A stretch of DNA of 64,000 nucleotides, from the NCBI GenBank assembly GCA_019240635.1, contig JAFAYA010000040.1:1-64000 (forward strand), given 5' to 3'. This document shows positions 49,108 through 58,892 of this stretch, one piece after another (the first letter of the stretch is position 1; every line of letters starts with the position of its first letter). Origin of the DNA: Acidisphaera sp. (GTDB lineage: Bacteria; Pseudomonadota; Alphaproteobacteria; Acetobacterales; Acetobacteraceae). The position numbers and the translations under genes are program-made. The notes under the pieces are model-generated. The model was not told where the DNA came from. It did no database searches and was given only the letters and a program-made list of their open reading frames with translations.

Positions 49108-50847
49108 ATGTCAGCTAGTGCCGCCACCCGCGTGGCCCCCCACGCTGCTACCGACCCCGGCGAGGACTTCTCCGCCCTGCTCGAAGAGACGCTGGGGCGC
49201 GATTCCGGCTTCGACGGCTCCGTCGTCACCGGCCGTATCGTCCGCCTCACCGACGACTATGCGATCGTCGATGTCGGCCTGAAGAGCGAAGGCCGCGTCG
49301 CGCTCAAGGAATTCGGTCCGCCCGGCAGCAAGCCGGAGATCAAGCCCGGAGACACCGTCGAACTCTACGTCGAGCGCTACGAGGATCGCGATGGCTCGAT
49401 CGTGCTGTCGCGCGAGAAGGCACGCCGCGAGGAGGCCTGGACCAATCTTGAACGCGCCTTCGAAGGCAACCAGCGCGTCAACGGCTCGATCTACGGTCGG
49501 GTCAAGGGCGGCTTCACCGTCGATCTCGGCGGCGCGGTTGCCTTCCTGCCGGGCAGCCAAGTCGACATCCGCCCGGTGCGCGACGTCGGCCCGCTGATGG
49601 GCACGCCGCAGCCCTTCCAGATCCTGAAGATGGATCGCGCCCGCGGCAATATCGTCGTCTCCCGCCGCGCCGTGCTCGAGGAAACCCGCGCCGAGCAGCG
49701 CAGCGAGCTGATCCAGGGTCTCAAGGAAGGCATGATCCTGGACGGCGTGGTCAAGAACATCACCGACTACGGCGCCTTCGTCGATCTCGGCGGCGTCGAC
49801 GGACTGCTGCATGTCACCGATATCGCCTGGAAGCGCATCAATCATCCCTCGGAGGCGCTGCAGATCGGCCAGCAGGTGAAAGTGCAGGTGATCCGCTTCA
49901 ACCCGGAAACCCAGCGCATCAGCCTCGGCATGAAGCAACTCGAGGCCGACCCATGGGAGGGTGTGGCGGCGAAGTACCCCGCCGGCGCCAAGTACACCGG
50001 CCGCGTCACCAACATTACCGACTACGGCGCGTTCGTGGAGCTGGAGCCCGGCGTCGAGGGCCTCGTGCACGTGTCGGAGATGTCGTGGACCAAGAAGAAC
50101 GTGCATCCGGGAAAAATCGTCGCGACCTCCCAGGAGGTCGAGGTGATGGTGCTCGACGTGGATTCCGGCAAACGCCGCATCTCGCTCGGCCTGAAGCAGG
50201 TGCAGGGCAATCCCTGGGAGCAGTTCGTCGACCAGCATCCGATCGGCTCAGTGGTCGAGGGCGAGATCCGCAACATGACGGAGTTCGGCCTGTTCATCGG
50301 CCTGTCGGTGGACATCGACGGCATGGTGCACATGTCCGACCTGTCCTGGGACGAGTCCGGCGAGACCGCGATGGCCAGGTACAACAAGGGCGACGTGGTC
50401 AAGGCCAAGGTGCTGGATGTCGACGTCGAGAAGGAGCGGATCAGCCTCGGCATCAAGCAGCTACAGGACGACCCGGCGGCCGACGTGCTCAGCCGCGTGC
50501 ACAAGGGCGACATCGTCACCTGCGTGGTGACGGCGGTGCAGAGCAACGGCATCGAGGTGAAGGTGGACGAGGTACTGACCGGCTTTATCCGCCGCGCCGA
50601 GCTGGCGCGCGACAAGGGCGACCAGCGGCCCGACCGCTTTGCCGTGGGTGAGAAGGTGGACGCCAAGATCACGGCGATCGACCGGGCGGCGCGCAAGCTT
50701 TCGCTCACCGTCAAGGGCAAGGAGATGGATGAGGAGAAGCAGGCGATGGTGGAGTACGGCTCGTCCGACTCCGGCGCCTCGCTCGGCGACATCCTCGGCG
50801 CGGCGATCCGCCGGCGCAATCAGCAGGCGCAGCAGGAGAACAGCTGA
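49108..50847 (+). CDS. rpsA: 30S ribosomal protein S1
   Basis: A 579-residue protein with six S1 (OB-fold) repeats starting at about residues 40, 125, 210, 297, 384 and 471. They include DDYAIVDVGLKSEGRV, KNITDYGAFVDLGGVDGLLH, TNITDYGAFVELEPGVEGLVHVSEMSW and NMTEFGLFIGLSVDIDGMVH, each followed by I-S-L-G-x-K-Q in the middle repeats. It binds mRNA on the small ribosomal subunit. The ATG at 49108 (MSASAATRV) has only a distant GAGGA. Order rpsA-sppA-ihfB-lapA matches the conserved alphaproteobacterial block. Confidence 0.96.
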   Translation: MSASAATRVAPHAATDPGEDFSALLEETLGRDSGFDGSVVTGRIVRLTDDYAIVDVGLKSEGRVALKEFGPPGSKPEIKPGDTVELYVERYEDRDGSIVLSREKARREEAWTNLERAFEGNQRVNGSIYGRVKGGFTVDLGGAVAFLPGSQVDIRPVRDVGPLMGTPQPFQILKMDRARGNIVVSRRAVLEETRAEQRSELIQGLKEGMILDGVVKNITDYGAFVDLGGVDGLLHVTDIAWKRINHPSEALQIGQQVKVQVIRFNPETQRISLGMKQLEADPWEGVAAKYPAGAKYTGRVTNITDYGAFVELEPGVEGLVHVSEMSWTKKNVHPGKIVATSQEVEVMVLDVDSGKRRISLGLKQVQGNPWEQFVDQHPIGSVVEGEIRNMTEFGLFIGLSVDIDGMVHMSDLSWDESGETAMARYNKGDVVKAKVLDVDVEKERISLGIKQLQDDPAADVLSRVHKGDIVTCVVTAVQSNGIEVKVDEVLTGFIRRAELARDKGDQRPDRFAVGEKVDAKITAIDRAARKLSLTVKGKEMDEEKQAMVEYGSSDSGASLGDILGAAIRRRNQQAQQENS

Positions 50848-50866
50848 TCTTTGTCGGGCGACAAAA

Positions 50867-50993
50867 AAGGCCAGGGGGCTCTGCCCCCTGGACCCCCGGC
50901 AAAGGCAGAGCCTTTGCAATCCTCGATTTAAGTGAAGGGGTCTGGGGCTCGGCCCCAGCGGGGGTCCAGGGGGCGGAGCCCCTGGCCTTCCTT
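50867..50993. repeat. BIME-like cluster of REP-type palindromes
   Basis: Three hairpins fill the rpsA-sppA gap. CCAGGGGGC-TCT-GCCCCCTGG is at 50871-50891 and GCAAAGGC-AGA-GCCTTTGC at 50899-50917. The unit 50937-50993 matches the repeat at 14478-14533. The 50867-50900 segment is an inverted copy of about 50957-50990. On the minus strand the first hairpin is followed by TTTTTT, so it would terminate antisense transcription. The cluster ends three bases before the sppA start codon. Confidence 0.75.
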
Positions 50994-50995
50994 TC

Positions 50996-51916
50996 GTGAG
51001 CCTCGAAACCGACCTTCTGCTGGACCGGCGGCGCCTGAAACGCCGCCTGATCTTCTGGCGCGTGCTGGCCGTGGTTGCAGTCTGCGCCGCCCTGATCGTT
51101 GCAGTCGGCCGCGCGCCGCTGCCCGGGCTGGCGGGCCGGCACATCGCCCGTCTCAACGTCAGCGGCATCATCACCGAAGACCGCAAGCTGACCGAGGCGG
51201 TCGCGGCACTGGCGAAAGATGCGCGCGTCGCCGCGCTGATCGTCACCATCGACAGCCCCGGCGGCTCCGTCTCCGGCGGCGAAAGCCTGCACGACGCGAT
51301 CGCCGAGGTGGCGGCGAACAAGCCGGTCGCGGCGGTGATGGCGGGCGTCGCGGCCTCGGCCGGCTACATGGTCGCCGTGCCGGCGCAGCGCATCTTTGCG
51401 CGCAGCGCCACGCTGACCGGCTCGATCGGCGTGCTGCTGCAGACCGGCGAGGCGTCCGGCCTGCTCTCGCGCCTGGGCATCACCACGGACGCGATCGTCT
51501 CCGGCCCGCTGAAGGATCAGCCGAGCTTCACCGCCCCGCTCTCATCGGAAGGCCGGCAGTATCTGCAAGGGCTGGTCACGGACATGTACGACCAGTTCGT
51601 GACGATGGTGGCGGAAGGCCGGCACATGGACCCCGCCCGGGTGCGCGCGCTGGCCGACGGGCGCGCCTATACCGGGCGGCAGGCGCTGCAGCTCGGTCTG
51701 GTCGATGCGATCGGCGGCGAGACGGAGGCGCGGGACTGGCTCGCCGGCAAGGGCGTCTCGCGCGACCTGCCGGTGCGCGATGTCAGCACACGCGGCCTGC
51801 TCGAGCGCACCTTCGGCGCGAGCCTCGGTGCAGGGCTGGCCGACGTGCTGAAAAGCCTTCTTGGCCAAGGGCTTACGCTTGACGGGGCGTGGGCGCTCTG
51901 GCAGCCTCGGCAATAG
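50996..51916 (+). CDS. sppA: Signal peptide peptidase SppA (36-kDa type)
   Basis: A 306-residue membrane-anchored serine protease: N-terminal TM ([16 protein letters not shown]), then [20 protein letters not shown], the nucleophile Ser in [16 protein letters not shown] (about residue 121), and the catalytic Lys in [11 protein letters not shown] (about 173). It degrades cleaved signal peptides. The start is GTG at 50996, with the preceding ribosome site inside a REP element. The catalytic residues and the S49 fold are intact. Confidence 0.9.
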   Translation: MSLETDLLLDRRRLKRRLIFWRVLAVVAVCAALIVAVGRAPLPGLAGRHIARLNVSGIITEDRKLTEAVAALAKDARVAALIVTIDSPGGSVSGGESLHDAIAEVAANKPVAAVMAGVAASAGYMVAVPAQRIFARSATLTGSIGVLLQTGEASGLLSRLGITTDAIVSGPLKDQPSFTAPLSSEGRQYLQGLVTDMYDQFVTMVAEGRHMDPARVRALADGRAYTGRQALQLGLVDAIGGETEARDWLAGKGVSRDLPVRDVSTRGLLERTFGASLGAGLADVLKSLLGQGLTLDGAWALWQPRQ

Positions 51917-51963
51917 ACGGGGGACCGGGCCCGGACGAGCGTGCGGGCCTGGGCGCGGGGGCC

Positions 51964-52281
51964 ATGACCAAGTCGGAACTGATCGCCGAGCTTGCGGCCG
52001 CCAATCCGCATCTGCTCGCGCGCGACGTGGAAGTGATCGTGGGCACGATCTTCGACGAGATCACGACGGCGCTGGCGCACGGCGCACGGGTGGAGCTGCG
52101 CGGCTTCGGCGCCTTCACAGTCAAGCGCCGCGACGCGCGCACCGGGCGTAACCCGCGCACCGGGGAGGCGGTGCCGGTCGGCGAGAAGGCGGTGCCGTTC
52201 TTCAAGGCCGGCAAGGAGCTGCGCGAGCGGGTCAACCGCGGCAAGCCGGCGCGGGCCGCCGGCGACCGCGTCCGCGTCTGA
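51964..52281 (+). CDS. ihfB: Integration host factor beta subunit
   Basis: A 105-residue HU/IHF-family DNA-bending protein: [44 protein letters not shown], and the DNA-intercalating arm [15 protein letters not shown] with the invariant R-N-P. Position downstream of rpsA/sppA and the TKSELI start identify the beta subunit. It bends DNA at promoters and recombination sites. Confidence 0.92.
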   Translation: MTKSELIAELAAANPHLLARDVEVIVGTIFDEITTALAHGARVELRGFGAFTVKRRDARTGRNPRTGEAVPVGEKAVPFFKAGKELRERVNRGKPARAAGDRVRV

Positions 52282-52289
52282 GGCCACGC

Positions 52290-52610
52290 ATGCTGCGCCT
52301 GTTGCTCGCGGTCCCGCTCCTGGTGCTGCTCGTGCTGTTCGCGCTGTCGAACACCGCGCCGGTGCGCATCGGCCTCTGGCCGACCGATCTCGGCCTCGTC
52401 GCGCCGCTTTCCGTGGCGATCCTGATGGCCGTGGCCGCCGGCTTGCTGGCCGGCGCGCTCCTCACCTGGTTCGGCGCGCTCGCCCAGCGCCGGCGCGCTC
52501 GCCGGGCGGAAGCCCGCGTCCGGGCGCTCGACGCCGAGATCGAGGGCCTGCGCGCCCGCCTGCAGCCTCCCCCGACCCTGCCTCCCCCGACCCTGCCGCC
52601 GCCGGCGTGA
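52290..52610 (+). CDS. LapA-domain (DUF1049) membrane protein
   Basis: A 106-residue protein with two TM helices (LLLAVPLLVLLVLFALSNTAPV and LSVAILMAVAAGLLAGALLTW). The segment FALSNTAPVRIGLWP is typical of the LapA/DUF1049 family involved in lipopolysaccharide assembly. A coiled Arg/Glu helix and a Pro-rich tail with a repeated PPPTL motif follow. Eight bases after ihfB, so part of that operon. Confidence 0.85.
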   Translation: MLRLLLAVPLLVLLVLFALSNTAPVRIGLWPTDLGLVAPLSVAILMAVAAGLLAGALLTWFGALAQRRRARRAEARVRALDAEIEGLRARLQPPPTLPPPTLPPPA

Positions 52611-52637
52611 CGCGGTCGGTGCGGCCGACGCGGAGGG

Positions 52638-53690
52638 CTACAGGATGTCGTCGCGGATGCACGCCTTGGCGTGGCCGGGTGCCACCTCCCGCAGCAGCGG
52701 CACCTGCACGGCACAGGCGGCGAGGACGTGCGGGCAGCGGGTGCGGAAGACGCAGCCGGAGGGCGGCGCGAGCGGGCTCGGGATTTCGCCGGCCAGTCCG
52801 GGTCGGGTCGCCCGGCGCGCGGGATCCGGCTCCGGCACCGCTTCCAACAGGGCGGCGGTATAGGGATGGCGCGGGCGGCAGTAGAGGGCCTCTCGCGGGG
52901 CAATCTCCATAAGCCGTCCGAGATACAGCACCGCCACGCGGTTGCTCACGTGCCGCACCACCGCCAGATCGTGCGCGATGAACAGCATGGTCAGCCCGAG
53001 CGATTGCCGGAGGTCCAGCAGCAGGTTCAGCACCTGCGCCTGCACCGAGACGTCGAGCGCCGAGACCGGCTCGTCGGCGATCACCAGCTCCGGCCCGACC
53101 GCAAGCGCGCGGGCGATGCCGATGCGCTGGCGTTGGCCGCCGGAGAATTCGTGGGGATAGCGGTCCATCGCGTCCTCGGGCAGGCCGACCTGGCGCAGCA
53201 TGTTCGCGACGCGCTCCGGCCGGTCGCGCCGGCTGCCGATGGCGTGGATCGCGAACGCCTCGCCGACGATGTCGCGTACCGTCAGCCGCGGGTTGAGGCT
53301 GGAATAGGGGTCCTGGAAGATCATCTGCATGCGCCTGCGATGGCGGCGCAGCGCGGCGCGCGGCAGATGGGTGATATCCTGGCCGTCGAAGCGCACGGCG
53401 CCGGCGCTCGGCTCGACCAGGCGAAGGATGGCGCGGCCGACGGTGGTCTTGCCGCTGCCGGATTCGCCGACGAGCCCCAACACCTCGCCGCGGCCGACGC
53501 TGAGGCTCAGCTCGCGCACCGCGCGCAGCGCCGGGACGGCACCGCCGAACCAACGGCGCTGCGGCGCGAACGTCACCTCGAGCGCCCGCAGCTCGACGAG
53601 AGCGTGATCGCCGGAGGTGGAAACACCGGAGGCGTGAATCACGCTATCAACGAAGGCATGGAGCCGGACGGGTGGGCGCAAGCGACCCAT
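52638..53690 (-). CDS. Oligopeptide ABC transporter ATP-binding protein (DppF/OppF type)
   Basis: A 350-residue ATPase: Walker [17 protein letters not shown] near residue 73, Q-loop FQDPYSSLNPR, signature FSGGQRQRIGIARAL, Walker B LVIADEPVSALD, and the oligopeptide-type C-terminal GCVFRTRCPH. It energises the importer with the ATPase at 53709-54710. The ATG at 53690 lies 18 bases after that gene; residues 1-30 include a short dispersed repeat (53604-53644) and are not conserved, so a later start is possible. Last gene of the importer operon. Confidence 0.9.
   Translation of the reverse strand: MGRLRPPVRLHAFVDSVIHASGVSTSGDHALVELRALEVTFAPQRRWFGGAVPALRAVRELSLSVGRGEVLGLVGESGSGKTTVGRAILRLVEPSAGAVRFDGQDITHLPRAALRRHRRRMQMIFQDPYSSLNPRLTVRDIVGEAFAIHAIGSRRDRPERVANMLRQVGLPEDAMDRYPHEFSGGQRQRIGIARALAVGPELVIADEPVSALDVSVQAQVLNLLLDLRQSLGLTMLFIAHDLAVVRHVSNRVAVLYLGRLMEIAPREALYCRPRHPYTAALLEAVPEPDPARRATRPGLAGEIPSPLAPPSGCVFRTRCPHVLAACAVQVPLLREVAPGHAKACIRDDIL
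53604..53644. repeat. Short dispersed repeat, copy 2
   Basis: Reverse complement of 53604-53644 aligns with 44846-44886 at 34 of 41 positions, the first 21 being identical (includes GCGTGATTCACGC). Here it falls in the first codons of the DppF-type ATPase gene, upstream of where family homology begins, suggesting it was inserted into or replaced the original 5' end. Confidence 0.5.
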
Positions 53691-53708
53691 CCGGCGCGAG
53701 CGGCGCGC

Positions 53709-54706
<998 letters not shown>

Positions 54707-54710
<4 letters not shown>

Positions 54711-55582
54711 GTGAGACGCCGGAGCCGCGGATCGAGCGCGTCGCGCAGCCCGTCGCCGACCGCCTGCAGCGCCAGCACGGTCGCCACCATGCACAGGCCG
54801 GGGGCAAAGATCAGCCAGTCGGCGCGACCGATATACTGCTGGCCGCCGGCGATCATGTTGCCCCAGCTCGGGCTGGTCGGCGGCACCCCGGCGCCGAGGA
54901 ACGACAGACCCGCCTCGGTCAGGATCGTCGCGGCGAAGGTGAAGGTGCACTGCACGAGCAGCGGCGACAGCAGGTTGGGCAGCAGATGCACGCGCATGAC
55001 CCGCCAGTCCCCCGCACCGAGCGCCTCGGCCGCCTCGACGAACTGCAATTCGCGCAGCACCAGCGTGCCGCCGCGGACCACGCGGGCGACGCGCGGCGTG
55101 TAGACCGCGCCGAGTGCCACCACCACGTCGTAGAGCGAGGCGCCGAGTGCCGCCATCAGCGCGATGGCCAGCAGGATATCGGGAAACGCCATCATGGCGT
55201 CGGTGACGCGCATCAGGAAGCCGTCGAGGCGACGGACATAGCCGGCGGTGATGCCGACGATCGTGCCGGCGAGGCCGGAGAGCGCCACCACGAGCAGGCC
55301 GATCGTCAGCGAGATCCGCGCGCCGTACATGCATCGGGCGAGCACGTCGCGGCCGAATTCGTCCGACCCAAGCAGGTGCGCGGCCGAGGGCGGAGCGAGG
55401 CGGTGGACGATGTCCATGCGCTGCGGCGCATACGGCACGAGCCAGGGTGCCGCCGCCGCGGCGATCAGCACCCCTGCCAGGACCAGCATGCCGAACAGTG
55501 CAAGCCGCCGCCGCACCAGGCGGCGCAGCAGTTCGCGAAGCGGTGCCGCGCGGGCCGGCGCTCGCGCGATCATGCCGGACAT
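54707..55582 (-). CDS. Oligopeptide ABC transporter permease (DppC/OppC type)
   Basis: A 291-residue, six-TM permease with [26 protein letters not shown], the EAA-loop [21 protein letters not shown] and [24 protein letters not shown]. Start ATG at 55582 overlaps the preceding permease stop (TGATG). Forms the channel with the DppB-type protein. Confidence 0.92.
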
Positions 55583-56523
55583 CAGTAGCGCACCCGGGGG
55601 TCGAGCGCCGCGTACAGCAGGTCGACGGCGAGATTGATCAGCACGTAGGCGCCGGAGATCACCAGCAGCGCGCCCTGGATCACCGGATAGTCCCGCCGCA
55701 GCACCGCCGAGACCACGAGGTTGCCGATGCCGGGCAAGCCGAACACCGTCTCGGTGACGATCGCGCCGCCGATCAGCCCCGCGACGGTGAGGCCGAGCAC
55801 CGTCAGTACCTGCGTCCGCGCGTTGCGGAAGGCGTGCTTCATGATGACCGCGCCGGGCCCGAGCCCCTTTGCGCGCGCGGTGCGCACGTAGTCCTCGCCG
55901 AGCACGTCCAGCATGCTGGCGCGGGTGAAGCGGACGATCAGCGCGGAGTTCGGTATGCCGACTGCGATCGCCGGCAGGATCAGGTAGCGCAGATGCGCGA
56001 GCGGGCCCGCGCCCGGCGGCCCGTATCCGGCGACCGGCAGCACGTGCCAGCGCACGGCGAAATACTCGATGAGCGTCAGCCCGACCCAGAAGCTCGGCAG
56101 GCTTGCAGCGGTCATCGCGAGCCCGGTCGCCGCCTGGTCGAGCAGGCTGCCCCGCCGGACCGCGGCGAGCACGCCGACCGGCACGCCGAGCCCCACGGCG
56201 ATGGCCGCGGCGATCGCCGTGAGCTGCAGCGTCAACGGCGCGCGCTGCGCGAGTGCCGCGGTGACGCTCTGGTCGAGGAAGATGGATTGGCCGAGCCGAA
56301 GCCCGGCGGCCGCCCGCATGAAGCTCAGATACTGCACCGGAAGCGACGCATCGAGACCGAGCCGCGCGCGCAGCGCGGCGACGTCCGCGGCGGTGGCGGA
56401 AGGGCCGAGCATCACCGCCGCCGGATCGCCGGGAATCACATGCGCGATCACGAACACCACTGACGCGACCAGGAACATCACGACGAGCATGCCGGCCAGG
56501 CGCCGCAGCATGAAGCGCGTCAC
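55582..56523 (-). CDS. Oligopeptide ABC transporter permease (DppB/OppB type)
   Basis: A 313-residue, six-TM permease: [21 protein letters not shown], the conserved [13 protein letters not shown], the EAA-like [20 protein letters not shown] and [20 protein letters not shown] start at 56523, 48 bases after the binding-protein gene. Confidence 0.92.
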   Translation of the reverse strand: MTRFMLRRLAGMLVVMFLVASVVFVIAHVIPGDPAAVMLGPSATAADVAALRARLGLDASLPVQYLSFMRAAAGLRLGQSIFLDQSVTAALAQRAPLTLQLTAIAAAIAVGLGVPVGVLAAVRRGSLLDQAATGLAMTAASLPSFWVGLTLIEYFAVRWHVLPVAGYGPPGAGPLAHLRYLILPAIAVGIPNSALIVRFTRASMLDVLGEDYVRTARAKGLGPGAVIMKHAFRNARTQVLTVLGLTVAGLIGGAIVTETVFGLPGIGNLVVSAVLRRDYPVIQGALLVISGAYVLINLAVDLLYAALDPRVRY

Positions 56524-56571
56524 GGCGCGGCTACCTTCGCGGCGCGGCAGCTCAAGCCGGAGGAGCGAAGA

Positions 56572-58113
56572 TCAGGCCGCCAGGGAAACATTCCAGAACG
56601 CCGGCGGCTGCGCCGGCGTGAAGTCTTGCAGCTTCGTGCTGATGCCGTAGAGCAGCTTGTAGTAGCCGATCAGCAGGCTGGGCACCTGGCTGTAGAACAG
56701 CTCGTGCATGCGCCGCCACGCCGCCAGCTTCGCCTCCGTGTTCGGCGCGGTGACAAAATTTTCCAGCGCCGCGCGCTTCTCGGGCGTGTCCCACCATCCC
56801 GCGTAGTTCGGGTTGAAGATGCTGAAGAAAGTAGGATCCGGCATGATCGGGCTGGACGTGACGAACGCCTCCCAACTGGTCGGGTCGTTGCGCTTCTGCA
56901 AGAGCGTCGCCCAGTCCATCACCTGCACATCGACCGTGAATCCGGCATCCTGCAGATTGGCGCCGGCCACCTGGGCGGCCTTGTACATATAGTCGTACTG
57001 GGTGGTCGTGAAGATGCGGAACGGCTGGCCCTTGTAGCCCGCCGCCTTCAGCATCGCCCTCGCCTTGGCCGGGTCGTGCGTGTCGTAGCCCGGCGTGTCC
57101 GCGACAAAATAGTCGGTGCCCTTCGGGTAGATCGAGCCGGTGGCGGTCCACAGCGACGGCGGGCCGAACGCCGCGGCCAGCATGTCGCCCGGCACGGCCG
57201 CCGCCAGCGCCGCCTGACGGATGCGCAGGTCGGAGGTGAGCCCCGCCTTGGTGTTCATCGCCAGCAGTACCCAGCCCGGCGTGATCATCGTGCCCTGCTG
57301 CAGCCCGGGCTTGCCGGCAAGCTGCTGGTAGCTTTCGGTCGTCAGCACATCCGCGAAATGATATTCGCCGGAGATCAGTCCATCGGCGCGCGTGGTCGGG
57401 TTGCCGACCGGAATGAAGCGCAGCTCGTCGACGTTTGCGGTGCGCGCGCCGACAAAACCGTTCGGCTTGCCCGGCGGCGAGGCGTATTTGTCGAAGCGCG
57501 CGACCCGGATATAGCGGTCCGGCACGTGCTCGAGCAGGCGATATGGGCCGGTGCCGACAAATTTTTCCAACGGCCCGCTCGCCGCGGCGATGGCCTTCGG
57601 CATGATCGCGGAGGCGCCGTTGAACAGCGCGAGCAGGATGATCAGGGGTGAGTAGGGCTGCTTCAGCGCGATCTGCACGGTGTGCGGATCCGGTGCGCTG
57701 AGCGCCTCGACGGAGGGTGCCGCGGCCTGGGCGCGCGGCGACAGCTTCAGCCACCGCTGTAGTGACGCGACCACGTCGTCGGCCGTCATGACGCTGCCGT
57801 CGTGGAACGGCACGTTCTCCCGCAGCGGTATCGTGTACCGCTTGCCGTCTTCGCTGATCTGCGGCATCGCGGCGGCCAGCACCGGGGCGACGTGAAACGA
57901 CGGATCGCAGGCATACAGTGTCTCGAAAAAATGCTGGTCGATCTCGTTGACCAGGTCGGCCAACGTGGTCATCGGATCGAGCACGCCGGGCTCGCCGATC
58001 ACGGCGATATTGGCGGCGTGTGCGCCCTGCGCCGCGGCGAAGCGCGTCGGCATAACCGCGGCGGCAGCCGCGGCGAGCAGCAGCCGGCGCTCCGGCGAAA
58101 CCAGCTTTTCCAT
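56572..58113 (-). CDS. ABC transporter substrate-binding protein, family 5
   Basis: A 513-residue periplasmic binding protein: signal peptide (RRLLLAAAAAAVMPTRFAAAQ), VPFHDGSVMTADDVVASLQRW, VGTGPYRLLEHVPD and LRIRQAALAAAVPGDML, all typical of SBP_bac_5. It delivers the ligand to the permeases encoded downstream. The ATG at 58113 follows AGAGGACGCG. A TTTC-N6-GAAA motif (58165-58178) overlaps a candidate -35 (TTGCGA) with TATCCT 16 bases further, so this gene probably starts the importer operon. Confidence 0.92.
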   Translation of the reverse strand: MEKLVSPERRLLLAAAAAAVMPTRFAAAQGAHAANIAVIGEPGVLDPMTTLADLVNEIDQHFFETLYACDPSFHVAPVLAAAMPQISEDGKRYTIPLRENVPFHDGSVMTADDVVASLQRWLKLSPRAQAAAPSVEALSAPDPHTVQIALKQPYSPLIILLALFNGASAIMPKAIAAASGPLEKFVGTGPYRLLEHVPDRYIRVARFDKYASPPGKPNGFVGARTANVDELRFIPVGNPTTRADGLISGEYHFADVLTTESYQQLAGKPGLQQGTMITPGWVLLAMNTKAGLTSDLRIRQAALAAAVPGDMLAAAFGPPSLWTATGSIYPKGTDYFVADTPGYDTHDPAKARAMLKAAGYKGQPFRIFTTTQYDYMYKAAQVAGANLQDAGFTVDVQVMDWATLLQKRNDPTSWEAFVTSSPIMPDPTFFSIFNPNYAGWWDTPEKRAALENFVTAPNTEAKLAAWRRMHELFYSQVPSLLIGYYKLLYGISTKLQDFTPAQPPAFWNVSLAA

Positions 58114-58164
58114 CGCGTCCTCTCGTTCCGGCCGGCGATGCCCGAGGATAGGTCGCCGGCCGAC

Positions 58165-58178
58165 TTTCGCAAAAGAAA
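58165..58178. promoter_or_regulatory. TTTC-N6-GAAA operator candidate, site 1
   Basis: TTTCGCAAAAGAAA lies between the XRE-cupin gene and the importer operon. On the minus strand it reads TTTC-TTTTGC-GAAA; the TTGCGA inside it is a plausible -35 followed 16 bases later by TATCCT, 52 bases before the binding-protein ATG. The same spaced motif occurs at 58873-58886 and 62689-62702. Confidence 0.55.
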
Positions 58179-58198
58179 TACCGAAGGCTCCCGCCGGT

Positions 58199-58834
58199 TC
58201 AGCCCGGGCGGCGCCGCCGTGCCGGCGCCTGCGCCGCCGGGTCGGCCGGCGAGATCGCGATCACGTTGATGATCGCGGCCTTCGCCCGCCCGACCCGCAG
58301 GAAAGCGTGGCCGACCCGGCTGTCGAAATACGCGGAATCGCCGGTATGCAGGATGGCAGGCGGATGGCCGATCCGGTGCAGCGCCACCGTGCCCGAGGCG
58401 ACCCAGACGAACTCCTCGCCGGGGTGGCTGTTGAATGGCCCGAACGCCTCCAGCGTGGCGGTCTTCACCTCGGTCAGCAGCGGCACCATGCGCTTGCCCG
58501 AAACCTCCGCGCACAGATATTCGTAGCGGTAGTTCTCGCCCGCGACCTGCCGGCCGCCGCGGCGCAGCGTCAGGCCGAGCACGCCATCCAGCCGCGCCAC
58601 CGGCGCCTCGGCGAGCAGTTCGGCGATGTCGATCTGCAGTCCGCCGGCGATCTTCAGCAGGCTTTCGTAGGTCAGGGAAATCTGCCGGTTCTCGACCTTC
58701 GAGAGGGTGGAGACGGCCAGCCGCACGCGCCCGGCCATCTCCTGCAAGGTCCAGCCGCGCGCCTTGCGCAGATGGCGGAGCCTGCCGCCCAGGTCGATCC
58801 CGCCCTCGCTCGCCGCGTCGGTTCTTGCCCGCAT
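58199..58834 (-). CDS. XRE-cupin transcriptional regulator
   Basis: A 211-residue two-domain regulator. An N-terminal HTH_3 (residues about 15-70, LGGRLRHLRKARGWTLQEMAGRVRLAVSTLSKVENRQIS) is followed by a C-terminal cupin (about 110-190, HPGEEFVWVASGTVALHRIGHPPAILHTGDSAYFDS). Such proteins (PuuR/SutR-like) sense a small molecule in the cupin and control adjacent catabolic genes. The ATG at 58834 is preferred; an upstream in-frame ATG (58894) would put the operator inside the gene. Divergent from the PLP-enzyme gene. Three TTTC-N6-GAAA sites mark its likely targets. Confidence 0.9.
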   Translation of the reverse strand: MRARTDAASEGGIDLGGRLRHLRKARGWTLQEMAGRVRLAVSTLSKVENRQISLTYESLLKIAGGLQIDIAELLAEAPVARLDGVLGLTLRRGGRQVAGENYRYEYLCAEVSGKRMVPLLTEVKTATLEAFGPFNSHPGEEFVWVASGTVALHRIGHPPAILHTGDSAYFDSRVGHAFLRVGRAKAAIINVIAISPADPAAQAPARRRRPG

Positions 58835-58871
58835 GCCGCCATCCTGACCGCCCGCATTGCCGGGCCCGTCG

Positions 58872-58887
58872 TTTTCTAATAGGAAAA
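58872..58887. promoter_or_regulatory. TTTC-N6-GAAA operator candidate, site 2 (divergent promoter)
   Basis: TTTTCTAATAGGAAAA is an extended TTTC-N6-GAAA site. It lies between the divergent regulator and PLP-enzyme genes and ends six bases before the latter's ATG at 58893. It contains TCTAAT (5/6 match to a -10 box) and the AGGA that would serve as ribosome site. The core TTTTCTAATAGGAAA recurs exactly at 62688-62702. Confidence 0.65.
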
Positions 58888-58892
58888 GCCGC

